From Candidatus Pelagisphaera phototrophica (GTDB taxonomy: Bacteria; Verrucomicrobiota; Verrucomicrobiia; Opitutales; Opitutaceae): 64,000 nt of DNA. Location of the stretch: NCBI RefSeq assembly GCF_014529625.1, contig NZ_CP076039.1:1178001-1242000 (forward strand). The letters are read 5' to 3'. How positions within the stretch are numbered: the stretch's first letter is position 1; every line of letters starts with the position of its first letter. Below the pieces are notes generated by a model. It saw only the letters and a program-made list of their open reading frames with translations, was not told the DNA's origin and did no database searches. The position numbers were made by a program, and so were the translations under genes. Below are positions 55,641-64,000 of the stretch, one piece after another.

Positions 55641-55675
55641 TTAAAAGGCTCTATTGGTACTATTGGTCGATTTCA

Positions 55676-55846
55676 ATGGATACGTTGGACACCGCTCTTG
55701 CCGCCTTGGAAAACATAAGAATATCCAGCCGCACCATCGGAATCATCCCTCACGTCGATGCCCTCAAGCAACTAATCAACGCTCAATGCGGGTCGAAAAA
55801 GGCAGTAACGGATACGGAACGCTCCCCTTCGTCACTGGTGCGTTAA
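55676..55846 (+). pseudogene. sbcC: C-terminal fragment of exonuclease SbcC
   Basis: Right after repeat e, one frame reads MDTLDTALAALENIRISSRT and then IGIIPHVDALKQLINAQ. This is the D-loop and signalling region of SbcC/Rad50 ATPases (LDxALxALE, GIISHV in intact proteins). A frameshift near 55790 moves the expected RVEKGSNGYGTL into the next frame. The rest of the gene is absent. Only a chopped tail remains at the repeat. Confidence 0.65.
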
Positions 55847-55904
55847 CAGTCGTTGAGGTCCAAGTATTCGGAGACATTTTTTCAGACATAACACGAATAC
55901 CAAC

Positions 55905-57698
55905 TCATTGCTCCGCCCGCATCGCGTTCCACAACATCATCCCACAGATAAATCTATGCCCTCCACTTGCTTTGATACCAGTCGTCACGGATGGTTTTGG
56001 CAGATAGGTATCAAGTTCAGCGGAATCAAAAAACTGATGCAGTGATTCGCGATGTGGCTCGGCGTATTCGCGCACCTTTCGCCAAGCCGGTTGGTCTAAA
56101 TTCATGGCTCTATGAAACCGATGATACTCGTCCCGACGCGAACCCCTAATCTTTGCGCGCAGACTAAGATATTTCCGCTGCAAAGTCGCCGTAATATTCG
56201 GAGTGATCGGTTCCGGAGAATGCGAAAAAGCGGCCAATGGAATTCGGGCCAATTCAGGCGCAATCCGCTGCAAAGTCAGCCTCTGCAATTTCCGGTTTAT
56301 GAAATGTCTATCCGCTATACTGCGGATCGACTCCGCCATGGGTAAATCTACGCTCGGCAGCACAGGCCACGTGTAAAACGATTGCTTCCATGCGTGGGTT
56401 CCTAAGTGCGGACGGGCGCGAAAATGCATGAGCATCTTCCAGGTTCGGTCGAATCCTGTGCCCTCAAATGCATCCCATTCCTCGCGTATTTCACCCATCG
56501 CCACTTCTAGTGCATCACGCATGCTTGAGTTTACACACATTCGCCGCAGTGTTTGTGGATCGATTCCAGCTTGGTTGATCCATTTCTTAAGAGCGAAATC
56601 GAAATTATTCAAATTACGGCCTACGCGAAACGAGCCGGCCGGACTGTAATGATTATCCAGAACCAGCCCACCCAAGGAGCGTTTCCCGAGTCGTCGACTT
56701 AGGGCAGCCCCGGCGTTCAGGCTGACAGTACTGAAACCGCCTCCCAGCCAGTGCAGCCGCAACTCGTTTCTGATACCCTCTTCGAGCGCTTCCACGGAAT
56801 CCTCTTGGTAACACCATTCCAGTCCCAATCGCTTGGCGACCGAAGACGCGAACATTGATTCGTAGTCGGACTTGATGCCCCCCGTCCCACATAGCGGCCG
56901 GATCCCCGCCTCGTGTGCAAGAGCCAGCATGTGACGCGAATCCAGCCCTCCGGAGAGTAGGGCGTGATCCGGTGGCCGCTGCACATGACGCTCCACAGCC
57001 CGGCGAGTCGCCTCGATGGATTGCAAGATTGCCTTCTCCTCGGGTTGAGTCTTCTTACCTGCCCGAGGACCGGGCAGGCGATGCTTATTCAGGTCAAAGC
57101 GTTTGTTTTGTGAGTCATATCTAATCGAGCAAGCCGTTGCTAACCGTCGCCCGGAGTGCTCCAAGGTCCGCGTGCCGGTCGATCCGTTTTGGATCGCATA
57201 ACGGAGTATCCCAACTGGATCGACATCCGAGCAGTATTCCGGATGCTGCCGGAGAGCGGTCAGGCTCGTAGCGATTCCAAACGCCTCGCCTTCTTGGAAA
57301 TAATAAAGCGGAAAAAATCCGAACGAATCGACCCCGGCGATCAGGCAGCCATCACGGGAAAGAAAGATCCACGCAAACAGGCCGCTGTATCTGGACAACG
57401 CCTCTTCACCCTCCGTTGTGGCTTGCCCGGCGATCAGTCGATGCACCTCAGCAGCGGTTAGATACGAGTCATTGTCATAGGCAATCGCATCGCCCCAAAG
57501 CAATACCGTCCCGGCTTCCCCATCGTAGTGCTCGAACGGTGCCACCTCTCCATGATGCCAGGCAATCTTGCCAGCTGGGCCGGAGCACTCGCCTTGGATC
57601 TCACGAAAACCCTCTGGCGCCAATCGCTCGATAGCGGCGGACATTTCAGGGACAACGCGATCGTTTCCCTGAGTCGCAAAAAAAACAAATCCGGCCAT
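55905..57698 (-). CDS. Asparagine-synthetase-like amidotransferase lacking the glutaminase cysteine
   Basis: A 597-residue protein with AsnB architecture. The N-terminal Ntn domain begins MAGFVFFATQ, where true glutaminases have cysteine as residue 2, so it should not use glutamine by the usual route. The C-terminal domain has the PP-loop LSGGLDSR at about 248-255 and CGTGGIKSDYESMFASSVAK. Such homologues make amides, lactams or activated acyl adenylates in surface-glycan and natural-product loci. It lies upstream of the SAM methyltransferase on the same strand by 38 bases, so the pair is probably one unit. GC is higher than on either side. Confidence 0.86.
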   Translation of the reverse strand: MAGFVFFATQGNDRVVPEMSAAIERLAPEGFREIQGECSGPAGKIAWHHGEVAPFEHYDGEAGTVLLWGDAIAYDNDSYLTAAEVHRLIAGQATTEGEEALSRYSGLFAWIFLSRDGCLIAGVDSFGFFPLYYFQEGEAFGIATSLTALRQHPEYCSDVDPVGILRYAIQNGSTGTRTLEHSGRRLATACSIRYDSQNKRFDLNKHRLPGPRAGKKTQPEEKAILQSIEATRRAVERHVQRPPDHALLSGGLDSRHMLALAHEAGIRPLCGTGGIKSDYESMFASSVAKRLGLEWCYQEDSVEALEEGIRNELRLHWLGGGFSTVSLNAGAALSRRLGKRSLGGLVLDNHYSPAGSFRVGRNLNNFDFALKKWINQAGIDPQTLRRMCVNSSMRDALEVAMGEIREEWDAFEGTGFDRTWKMLMHFRARPHLGTHAWKQSFYTWPVLPSVDLPMAESIRSIADRHFINRKLQRLTLQRIAPELARIPLAAFSHSPEPITPNITATLQRKYLSLRAKIRGSRRDEYHRFHRAMNLDQPAWRKVREYAEPHRESLHQFFDSAELDTYLPKPSVTTGIKASGGHRFICGMMLWNAMRAEQ

Positions 57699-57736
57699 AT
57701 TTCAGTGTAAGTGGAAGTTATGAAAGTGCTCGGAGG

Positions 57737-58489
57737 TCAGGGCTTCACCGCACGAATGAAGTTCAAAGCCCAATTGAGTTCACAAGACCCATCCAGCTCC
57801 TTGAAGCCAACAGTTTGCTCAATTGCCTGGAGTAGGTCTTCGTCACTGGGATTGCTATCCATGCAGAACAAGGTCCGGCAATACTCAAACATCTGGCTTC
57901 GATCTTCAAACTGCCAACCGTACGACTTGATTGCCGCAAATGTAACAGTGAATCCAATTGCTCCGAGCATCTCCAGCTGCTCCGCACGCAGATATTTCCC
58001 CTGATGTCCCATTGAATTGAAACGCCCGACCACTCCATCAAGAAATTCTGCCGTAGCGGAGCCCTCCTCCGCGTCCCCGATCGTCAACGCCCCACCGGAC
58101 CGCAACAGCCGAAACCATTCCTGGAAAACACCTACCTGATCATCAATGTGATGCATGCCGGCCAGACTTAAAATGGCATCGGCCGAACCATCCGGTAGCG
58201 GGATCGCCTCATGAGGCGCACAAATCACCTGGTGATCGCTCTCATGAGTTCCTGATTCTAAAAAGTTGGGCGCTGGATCGATCGAAACCAATTTCGCCCC
58301 CTCAGGCAGGTAGGCGGCCAGATATCCCCCACCCGAAGGCACATCCAAAATCAAAGGGCGGCCCTTCTCAATTCGAGCCGTTTCAACCAATGCCTCGAAT
58401 TCGCGTTTCCTAGCATCGGGCCACCGATCCATGGCTTCATGATACATAGCTCCTCGCCTGTCATAAATATCCGAATAGGACTTAAACAT
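57737..58489 (-). CDS. Class I SAM-dependent methyltransferase
   Basis: A 250-residue Rossmann methyltransferase. LILDVPSGGGYLAAYLP at about 46-62 is motif I, with PSGGG in place of the usual GCGTG type. VSIDPAPNFL follows as motif II, then DAILSLAGMHHIDDQ and FRLLRSGGALTIGD. Target unknown. It precedes the amidotransferase gene in transcription and probably modifies the same product. Confidence 0.85.
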   Translation of the reverse strand: MFKSYSDIYDRRGAMYHEAMDRWPDARKREFEALVETARIEKGRPLILDVPSGGGYLAAYLPEGAKLVSIDPAPNFLESGTHESDHQVICAPHEAIPLPDGSADAILSLAGMHHIDDQVGVFQEWFRLLRSGGALTIGDAEEGSATAEFLDGVVGRFNSMGHQGKYLRAEQLEMLGAIGFTVTFAAIKSYGWQFEDRSQMFEYCRTLFCMDSNPSDEDLLQAIEQTVGFKELDGSCELNWALNFIRAVKP

Positions 58490-58564
58490 ATGCTAAATAT
58501 CGGCGGGGTGGGGGGGATCTTTATACGGCTTTAATGGTAAACCTCAAAACGTAATGAGAATATA

Positions 58565-59305
58565 TGACAAAGAAGCTCGCGTTACTTGTCGCATAGAGAA
58601 CCTTGCCATCCGGATCGTAAGCCAAGCCCGAGACAATTGAGAAGCTCACGCCGAGAGCCCCCGGTCGTCGTTTTGATCGTAAGCAGCGAATCTGTCGTAC
58701 TGTCGATCCCGTAAAGAATTCCGGATTCTACATCGATGGCCAGCCCGCTGAGATCCGCCACATCGGTCGCTCCGTATGCGCCGCCTGCACCCGTTAGCGG
58801 GGAAATCCCCAGCAACTGACCCGAATTGGAATCCGCCCCAAAGAGTCCTTCCTCTGGCAGATTTTAAACCGGTGGTTCGGGCGGATCGGGAGCATCCGGC
58901 GGTGCGACCGGCTCACGGACCGCTACCACGAATGTCTGCTGCAGGATTTGCATCTCGGACGCCGAAAAAACTTCGAATAGTTCGGTCGCCTGGGTCATCC
59001 GGCGCACCGCCGCCTGCTCCCAGTTTACGAGGTCCACAGACACGCGAAGGTAAATCGGCTGCCCCACAGGCCCCGACATCTCCACCGTGAGCCCCCCTGA
59101 ACTAGAAACAACAGCTAGGGGCTGAGGTTCGACGACGGCTGAGATAAACGATTCGATGAATGCCAGGTTGCCCGCCTCCGCGACTCGAGCATCCCGCGAA
59201 AACTGTCCCCAGGTCCCGTTCACGGTATCATCCACGTCAGCATTTGGCGTCCCGCTAAAACGCGCCCCTCCGCTCACCGTCCCGGCAATGTCCCTGATGT
59301 AATGG
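58565..59305 (-). pseudogene. Decayed secreted protein fragment
   Basis: One minus-strand frame runs from about 59305 with IRDIAGTVSGGARFSGTP and DLVNWEQAAVRRMTQATE. It reaches a TAA at 58866, then goes on LPEEGLFGADSNSGQLLGIS and LAIDVESGILYGIDSTTDS. A frameshift near 58660 moves the end (YDPDGKVLYATSNAS) to another frame. The second part resembles repeats of secreted beta-propeller proteins. The family is not certain. Confidence 0.55.
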
Positions 59306-59306
59306 G

Positions 59307-59570
59307 AATCCAGTGATTAACTAGGTTGTAAAGGAGACGGGCGGACATAGAGCCTCGGACTTCAATATCTTCACCCTCGTGCATTGCACGCAGGACGGCA
59401 GCAACCACGAATGCATCTAGGCGATCTACTTTTATTCCGCTTGAAAACTGGTCCTCGACGGAAAACTGAAGATTATGGCGACCACCTCGCCATTCGATAA
59501 ATGCTCGGGCACTAACACCATTTTTATTGCCCTCGGTGTAGGGTACGATTTCGAGCGGGTGTATAATCAC
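59307..59570 (-). pseudogene. N-terminal fragment of a PP-loop protein homologue
   Basis: The stretch FSVEDQFSSGIKVDRLDAF and VLRAMHEGEDIEVRGSMSAR parallels TRHSNAFVTALLFLAMRHND and VEVEGVLSVKFFNGVNK of the intact gene at 59679. The similarity ends at about 59307, where the frame runs into unrelated sequence. It is a second, truncated copy beside the intact gene, from duplication or from loss of an older copy. Confidence 0.6.
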
Positions 59571-59678
59571 AGATAATAAGATGTTTTTTCAATTTTAAAA
59601 TAATTTAATGGTGACGACAACAGATCTCCGATATTATTTCCTCTATTCCGATAAACAGTAAGTATCACTGATATTTCC

Positions 59679-60914
59679 TTAAAACTTTAGAACTATTTTA
59701 CGCAACCTGATAGTCCACAATTTACACTGATTAAATGCTTTTTTAATTACACCCGAGGTTTTTTGAAAATACCTACCGATTTTTATCGGTGTACTTTTTG
59801 ACCGTTTTAAAGCTATACGTAAACACTCTGCTATATCATCTCTTTTGTGCCGAACCGCTTCTTCAAGCACTCCTTCAGCTAGAGAGCGCAAAAATTCGTC
59901 CGGCAAATCCCATTTTCTAATATCTGAAAAATTAAGTGTTTTAGGAAACATCTGATATTTGTTTAACTTATTCTTTAATTCTAAAAAAATCATAGTTCTC
60001 ATGCACTTAAAGCATTTTCCACAATTCTGCATATCGTCTGTTCGCCCTAAGCAAACATTTAATAGAGGATAAGTTGCTTCCCATCCAGATATAGCAAAAG
60101 TTTTCTCTGCGCGTGACGCTTCAAAACCATCATGGGCAAACTCTATATTTTCGGTAGAAAACAAATAATCAGTTTCAATATTAGTTCCTATCTTAAAGTT
60201 AAGCCATTGCCCTTGCTGAAAACTTGAGGGAATTAAAAACCTTGAAAAAAATTTCTCTAATAAAAGAACAGTAGAGATAGTAGCCGGTCCGTGCCCATAG
60301 AGCCAATCCCATTCACGGAGAAAGTCAAATACATTACTTTTCGCTGATGTTAAATTAATACCAAATTTTTCTAACTCAATTTCGTTCTTTTTAAAATATC
60401 TATCATATAATTCAGGTTTTTTCCAACTAAATGGTGGCCCAATAAGCGCAAATAATCCATGGCTAATTCTTGCTCTCGAATCAGGTTCTCGCTCTCCAAA
60501 ATGTCGATATAAAGTATAGAAAGAATCAACACCGCCAGAAAAACAACAACCAACCTCCTGAGGATGATTCTTTATTCTTTCGGTAGTCAACTTCTGCGGT
60601 ATTATCTCGGTCTCTCCAAACCAATGGGGCCACCATTTTATAAAAATATCCTTAGCTTTGTTGACCCCGTTAAAAAATTTAACAGATAAAACACCTTCAA
60701 CTTCAACCTTATCGTTGTGACGCATGGCAAGAAATAAAAGAGCTGTCACAAAGGCATTACTATGTCTTGTTATATAGCACTCATACTCAGCAGGAAATTC
60801 ATACCACAACTCTTGAGGATACTTTCTCCTATTATAAAGTTCCGACAAAACTATCTTAGCCGATATCCTGACCGATTCATTGATCCGTACAATTGTCGGT
60901 TCCTTAATAAGCAT
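59679..60914 (-). CDS. PP-loop ATP pyrophosphatase-like protein with cysteine cluster
   Basis: A 411-residue protein. SGGVDS at 126-131 is the PP-loop of QueC, ExsB and asparagine-synthetase-like enzymes that adenylate a substrate. NCGKCFKCMRTM near 296-306 supplies a CxxCxxC cluster that could bind zinc. The N-terminal 110 residues are a separate beta-rich domain with no family I can name. I do not know its reaction. The PP-loop and the nearby asparagine-synthetase-like gene suggest ATP-driven activation in glycan or peptide modification. It is AT-rich and lies just before repeat f. Confidence 0.7.
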   Translation of the reverse strand: MLIKEPTIVRINESVRISAKIVLSELYNRRKYPQELWYEFPAEYECYITRHSNAFVTALLFLAMRHNDKVEVEGVLSVKFFNGVNKAKDIFIKWWPHWFGETEIIPQKLTTERIKNHPQEVGCCFSGGVDSFYTLYRHFGEREPDSRARISHGLFALIGPPFSWKKPELYDRYFKKNEIELEKFGINLTSAKSNVFDFLREWDWLYGHGPATISTVLLLEKFFSRFLIPSSFQQGQWLNFKIGTNIETDYLFSTENIEFAHDGFEASRAEKTFAISGWEATYPLLNVCLGRTDDMQNCGKCFKCMRTMIFLELKNKLNKYQMFPKTLNFSDIRKWDLPDEFLRSLAEGVLEEAVRHKRDDIAECLRIALKRSKSTPIKIGRYFQKTSGVIKKAFNQCKLWTIRLRKIVLKF

Positions 60915-60967
60915 ACTAATACAAAATACGTGCCAAAGATAACGTCAAGTAAGAAAAAGCAGTTGAG

Positions 60968-60991
60968 GTTGATAGGAAGTTCAATTATTCC
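60968..60991 (+). repeat. Boundary repeat copy f (core)
   Basis: GTTGATAGGAAGTTCAATTA followed by TTCC, with two changes from the core. It is 54 bases upstream of the PP-loop gene start and has the same orientation as a, b, c and e. Confidence 0.72.
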
Positions 60992-61211
60992 TACTCTATT
61001 TAAAGGGTAGCTGGTTGATAAACTATAAAAAATGAATATTGTCATTTAATAAAACTATAGCAGAGTTTATTCTGTTTTAAAAGGTATTACGTTTAAAGCC
61101 AGCATGTAATTTTATTCCCGAGCCTTCTACACTATAAAGTTTATTTTAAAAATTGGTTAGGATTTATCAAAGACTTAGATTAATATTTTTATGTATGACG
61201 ATTTGCGTTTT

Positions 61212-61305
61212 CGTGATAAGAAATTCAATTGTTCCGGCTAGATAAGAAGGGGAGGTTGAAGGCTTGTTTTAGCCTTATCGAGTTAGAAAATCCGTGGATT
61301 ACTGG
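61212..61305 (+). repeat. Boundary repeat copy g (extended form)
   Basis: CGTGATAAGAAATTCAATTG with TTCCGGC, then AAGAAGGGGAGG and GTTAGAAAATCCGTGGATT. The last block matches copy e over 18 bases. It lies just downstream of the sulfotransferase gene. Confidence 0.78.
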
Positions 61306-61360
61306 GGCCGTAGGCCGATTCAAGAATTGGTAGCTGACCCTTATTCTAACCCGAAAATGC

Positions 61361-62230
61361 CTAATAATCCCACTTCGAGCTTAAATTTTGACCAACTGTT
61401 TCAGACAGCATTCTTACGTCTTCCCGAAACTGATTTTTCAAATGTATAAAATTTTCTTCATTTTCGACAATTTGGTTGTAGTAATTCACTTTATTAGTAA
61501 GAGCCCGTGCAACAATTTGTTTTATAGTTTCTGGATTATAAAATTTCGTTTTCTTCAAAAGATTACGAATGGTCTTTGAAATAACGGCATTATGAAGAAA
61601 TTGGTTTATAGACCCATGAAATTTCGTTTTCGCCTTTCGACTGAGATTGTTATTTATTACGTTAAAAACGCTTGGCTCTTCAAGGTCTAAGAAGGTAAGT
61701 ATTTCGGTCGTTAATCGCCTTGCTGAAGTCAAGAAAGAATCAAATGTATAAACGATCACATTTTCTTTGCCAAATTCTTCATGGTACGAGCATACAGCCT
61801 CATAGAATCTCGGTTTAGTGTAAGAGAGTCCTAGTTTTATATCTTCATTAATATCCCGTTCGCGCTTGGTATTTTTTTCAATCTGAAAGCAAAGAGAAGC
61901 TATGTAGGAGATGGGTTCTCGTATTCCGATGACAATTTTGGCATTCCCATTAAAGCCTTTTAGAGTCTTGGCTGAACTTAAATTCAACGAATAGCGGGTG
62001 GTACCCTCCATTAAGTAGCGTTGATCTTCGGCTTCTTCGAAATTCTTCATATACTCTGCGTAACAAAAATTATTAGCTTTATTTAAGTGGTGCAGATTCT
62101 CCCAATCACCTGGTTCCTTTCTTTTGGAGGGGAAGATATCTGGATGCTGAGCCAGAGTGTCAAAAAGGGTCGTGGTTCCGGTTTTAGGAAATCCGACAAT
62201 AAATAAATTGGGTAGTCGATTCTGTTGCAT
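61361..62230 (-). CDS. Sulfotransferase
   Basis: A 289-residue enzyme of the PAPS-dependent sulfotransferase family. The 5'-phosphosulfate-binding loop IVGFPKTGTTTLF is at about 11-23, and AKIVIGIREPISYIAS is the 3'-phosphate-binding helix. It would transfer sulfate from PAPS to a glycan hydroxyl. This is notable beside sulfatases elsewhere in the window: the cell may sulfate its own surface polysaccharide. It is transcribed in the same direction as, and 35 bases after, the glycosyltransferase at 62266. Confidence 0.9.
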   Translation of the reverse strand: MQQNRLPNLFIVGFPKTGTTTLFDTLAQHPDIFPSKRKEPGDWENLHHLNKANNFCYAEYMKNFEEAEDQRYLMEGTTRYSLNLSSAKTLKGFNGNAKIVIGIREPISYIASLCFQIEKNTKRERDINEDIKLGLSYTKPRFYEAVCSYHEEFGKENVIVYTFDSFLTSARRLTTEILTFLDLEEPSVFNVINNNLSRKAKTKFHGSINQFLHNAVISKTIRNLLKKTKFYNPETIKQIVARALTNKVNYYNQIVENEENFIHLKNQFREDVRMLSETVGQNLSSKWDY

Positions 62231-62265
62231 TGGCTATTAAAGTTACGTTAAAAGAATTAGCTTAT

Positions 62266-63444
62266 TTATGAACGTCTCTTGTCGTTAATTAATTTTTGGT
62301 AAAGTTGATCTGTATTTTTGGACATGACTAAATAGTCGTAATTATTTTTAAATGTTTCTCGTGCAGCATGCCTCATTGTATTAAGCAAGACCCGATCATT
62401 AATTAGACTGATAACACATTTAGTAATTTGTTTACAGTCATTTATTCCGATTGTAAAGCCATCTACACCATTGGTAATAACTTCTGGAATTCCTCCCGCT
62501 ACAGTGGCAACTGAAGGAACCCCATACATCATAGCCTCCACATAAATTAAACCAAATGATTCATAAACTGATGGCACAACCAAAATATCAGCCTCCTTAT
62601 AAAAAAGATCGAGCATTAGATCGTCAACAAAGCCATGAAAAGTTACCGCTTCTGAATAGTCGCTTAAGTTTTCATTAAAGAATTGTTGAAATTTAATGTC
62701 GCCTGGGGCGTGCGCTCTATCTGTGCCAATAATATCAACCTGAATATTTTGATATTGCTTATGTATGTAAGAAATAGATTTTAGGAAAGCCAGTGTGCCT
62801 TTTCGGTGTTCAAGCCGACTCACATACAATATTTTAAAGAGATTACACTGGGACTTTAATACTTTATCATTGGGATTCTTATCGATGATACCCAAGCTCA
62901 AAATACGAATATCACTTATATTAATATTATATTTATCAGAGATAGTTTTAGCATGAAAACGGGTTGAAGTTACTAATTGCTTTGCCTTCCTACAAGACCA
63001 TTCCTCAAATCTACAAGCCATTTTGTCGCCAAAACCTATTTCTTTACCATTTATGCGTAAGATTTCAAAAAGAGGAGTATGTGCTCGCACTACAGTAGGA
63101 ATGTCTAGTAATAACTGAGAGACAATTCCTGGGGCTTCCCAATTAGGGAATTCTATTACTTCTATAGGCGAAAATTTGTGAAGCCTTTTAATTAGTTGAT
63201 AAATTTGAGTGCTCCAGCGTAACCCTGGAAAATATGGTTCGACCAAAGGTAAAGTTTTTTTAGGTAAACGATGAATAAGCAACGAGCCCTCTTGTTCGGT
63301 TGTATAAAATTTATGGCTGGTTGCCGTAATAACATGAACTGTATGTCCAAGCGCTACTAAGCCTTTAGAAAGATTAAAAATATAAGTGCCTATTCCACCT
63401 CCATTTTCTGGCGGAAATCGCGTACTAATCAGACATATATTCAC
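62266..63444 (-). CDS. GT4-family glycosyltransferase
   Basis: A 392-residue GT-B fold enzyme. The start MNICLISTRFPPENGGGIG carries the glycine-rich donor loop of GT4. YVSRLEHRKGT opens the C-terminal domain, and VVPSVYESFGLIYVEAMMYG includes the EX7E-like motif. It adds a sugar from a nucleotide donor to the glycan being built. It lies between the pyruvyltransferase and the sulfotransferase on one AT-rich minus-strand unit. Confidence 0.93.
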   Translation of the reverse strand: MNICLISTRFPPENGGGIGTYIFNLSKGLVALGHTVHVITATSHKFYTTEQEGSLLIHRLPKKTLPLVEPYFPGLRWSTQIYQLIKRLHKFSPIEVIEFPNWEAPGIVSQLLLDIPTVVRAHTPLFEILRINGKEIGFGDKMACRFEEWSCRKAKQLVTSTRFHAKTISDKYNINISDIRILSLGIIDKNPNDKVLKSQCNLFKILYVSRLEHRKGTLAFLKSISYIHKQYQNIQVDIIGTDRAHAPGDIKFQQFFNENLSDYSEAVTFHGFVDDLMLDLFYKEADILVVPSVYESFGLIYVEAMMYGVPSVATVAGGIPEVITNGVDGFTIGINDCKQITKCVISLINDRVLLNTMRHAARETFKNNYDYLVMSKNTDQLYQKLINDKRRS

Positions 63445-63468
63445 AAAGAGCCCCTTTAGAAGTTAGAT

Positions 63469-64000
63469 TTATTGATACAAGGTAAGTGTTTTTTTATAGA
63501 ATTCATTATTTAAAAGTCTGCACTCCTCTAAAGCATTATCATAAATGGTGCTCTTTTCAAGTAATTCGGACCATTCTTCAATTCCTCCCATGGGAACATC
63601 ATACGAAAACAAATCGAACTTATTTGAGAATGGCACAGCCACAACTTTTTTCTTTAGAAGTAATGCCCAATACATGCCATGATAACTATTAGTTATTACA
63701 TAGTTTGCTGAACCCAGAAACTTAACTACCTCTTCGAAGTCCTGATTATTATTAGTCATCTTAGGCTTAGTATCTAAGTCGCTAGTGCTTAGAGGTATGT
63801 GCTCATGCTCGTAAATCACAATATCATTCCTTAAACCTAGATTCATACCAAGGGCAGGATGCATACAACTTGAACAAGGTAAGTAGTTCAAGCCTTCTAT
63901 TTTATCCCTAACTCCCCAAAGTTTGGATGCTCGAAGTAAAGCTTTTGAGCTACTATTCAACCTAGAAATATTTTCATTATAATGTTTATTGTGCCCAACA
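63469..64000 (-). CDS. Polysaccharide pyruvyltransferase family protein (partial, cut by right edge)
   Basis: The frame is open to the window edge, so the N-terminal part is missing. The visible 177 residues are the C-terminal half of the family. ANYVITNSYHGMYWALLL and KVVAVPFSNKFD are its well conserved block, and CSSCMHPALG is upstream. Members ketalise pyruvate to glycans or, in divergent forms, act as glycosyltransferase-like enzymes. An apparent start at 63960 is an internal leucine codon. It is first in the minus-strand unit with GT4 and sulfotransferase. Confidence 0.85.
   Translation of the reverse strand, partial: VGHNKHYNENISRLNSSSKALLRASKLWGVRDKIEGLNYLPCSSCMHPALGMNLGLRNDIVIYEHEHIPLSTSDLDTKPKMTNNNQDFEEVVKFLGSANYVITNSYHGMYWALLLKKKVVAVPFSNKFDLFSYDVPMGGIEEWSELLEKSTIYDNALEECRLLNNEFYKKTLTLYQ

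Larger units (their letters stand above)
60915..61360. other. Intergenic stretch with repeats f and g
   Basis: AT-rich sequence without a gene. Holds copies f and g of the boundary repeat and the shared GTTAGAAAATCCGTGGATT block after g. Confidence 0.6.

Noticed and set aside
45595-61305. Integron attC array
   Set aside because: The core lacks the GTTRRRY/RYYYAAC pair, copies differ in orientation and distance, and no integron integrase is present.
45595-61305. CRISPR array
   Set aside because: The copies lie 0.2-5 kb apart with genes between them, with no regular spacers and no cas genes.

Overview
The window looks like a piece of chromosome from a marine, polysaccharide-degrading member of the PVC superphylum, most likely a Verrucomicrobiota bacterium related to the Opitutae. 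This is inferred from gene content, because no rRNA gene is present. The pointers are three formylglycine sulfatases, four DUF1080 domains, a PVC-type membrane-bound dehydrogenase with a C-terminal cytochrome c domain, a DUF1501 remnant, Tat-exported sugar enzymes and REP-like repeats.

Positions 1-41.5 kb are a catabolic region with moderate GC. It holds two enolase-superfamily acid-sugar dehydratases, a UxaA-type altronate/galactarate dehydratase, a zinc-type polyol dehydrogenase, an SDR, an aldo/keto reductase, a sugar isomerase-like TIM barrel, three sulfatases (one fused to DUF1080), a PQQ-like propeller protein, an SSS symporter, an orphan TRAP solute-binding protein, PhoD, an M19 dipeptidase and an RND tripartite pump. 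Together these suggest desulfation and oxidative breakdown of sulfated deoxy- or acid sugars. Between the intact genes lie many broken ones: fragments of a PQQ propeller, DUF1501, cytochrome c, PIG-L deacetylase, an esterase, purU and rhaM.

Positions 41.6-45.3 kb form a vitamin-uptake module. A nadR-like kinase and a pnuC-like permease overlap on the minus strand. Divergent from them, a TPP riboswitch precedes a TonB-dependent receptor. The riboswitch suggests that the transported vitamin is thiamin.

Positions 45.6-64 kb are a mosaic surface-glycan locus whose base composition jumps from block to block (GC-rich 45.7-49 kb, very AT-rich 49.2-50.3 kb, GC-rich 55.9-59.3 kb, AT-rich 59.6-64 kb). 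It encodes an acyltransferase (broken by a stop), two glycosyltransferases of recognisable fold, one putative glycosyltransferase, a sugar-nucleotide epimerase, an ABC exporter, an asparagine-synthetase-like amidotransferase, a methyltransferase, a PP-loop enzyme, a sulfotransferase and a polysaccharide pyruvyltransferase cut by the window edge. Seven copies of a repeat with core GTTGATAGGAAATTCAATTG lie at or close to the boundaries of these blocks. In the middle, a tRNA-Ser(CGA) gene is split at its anticodon by about 1.5 kb carrying a decayed tyrosine recombinase. This repeat-delimited cassette layout is the most novel feature of the window.
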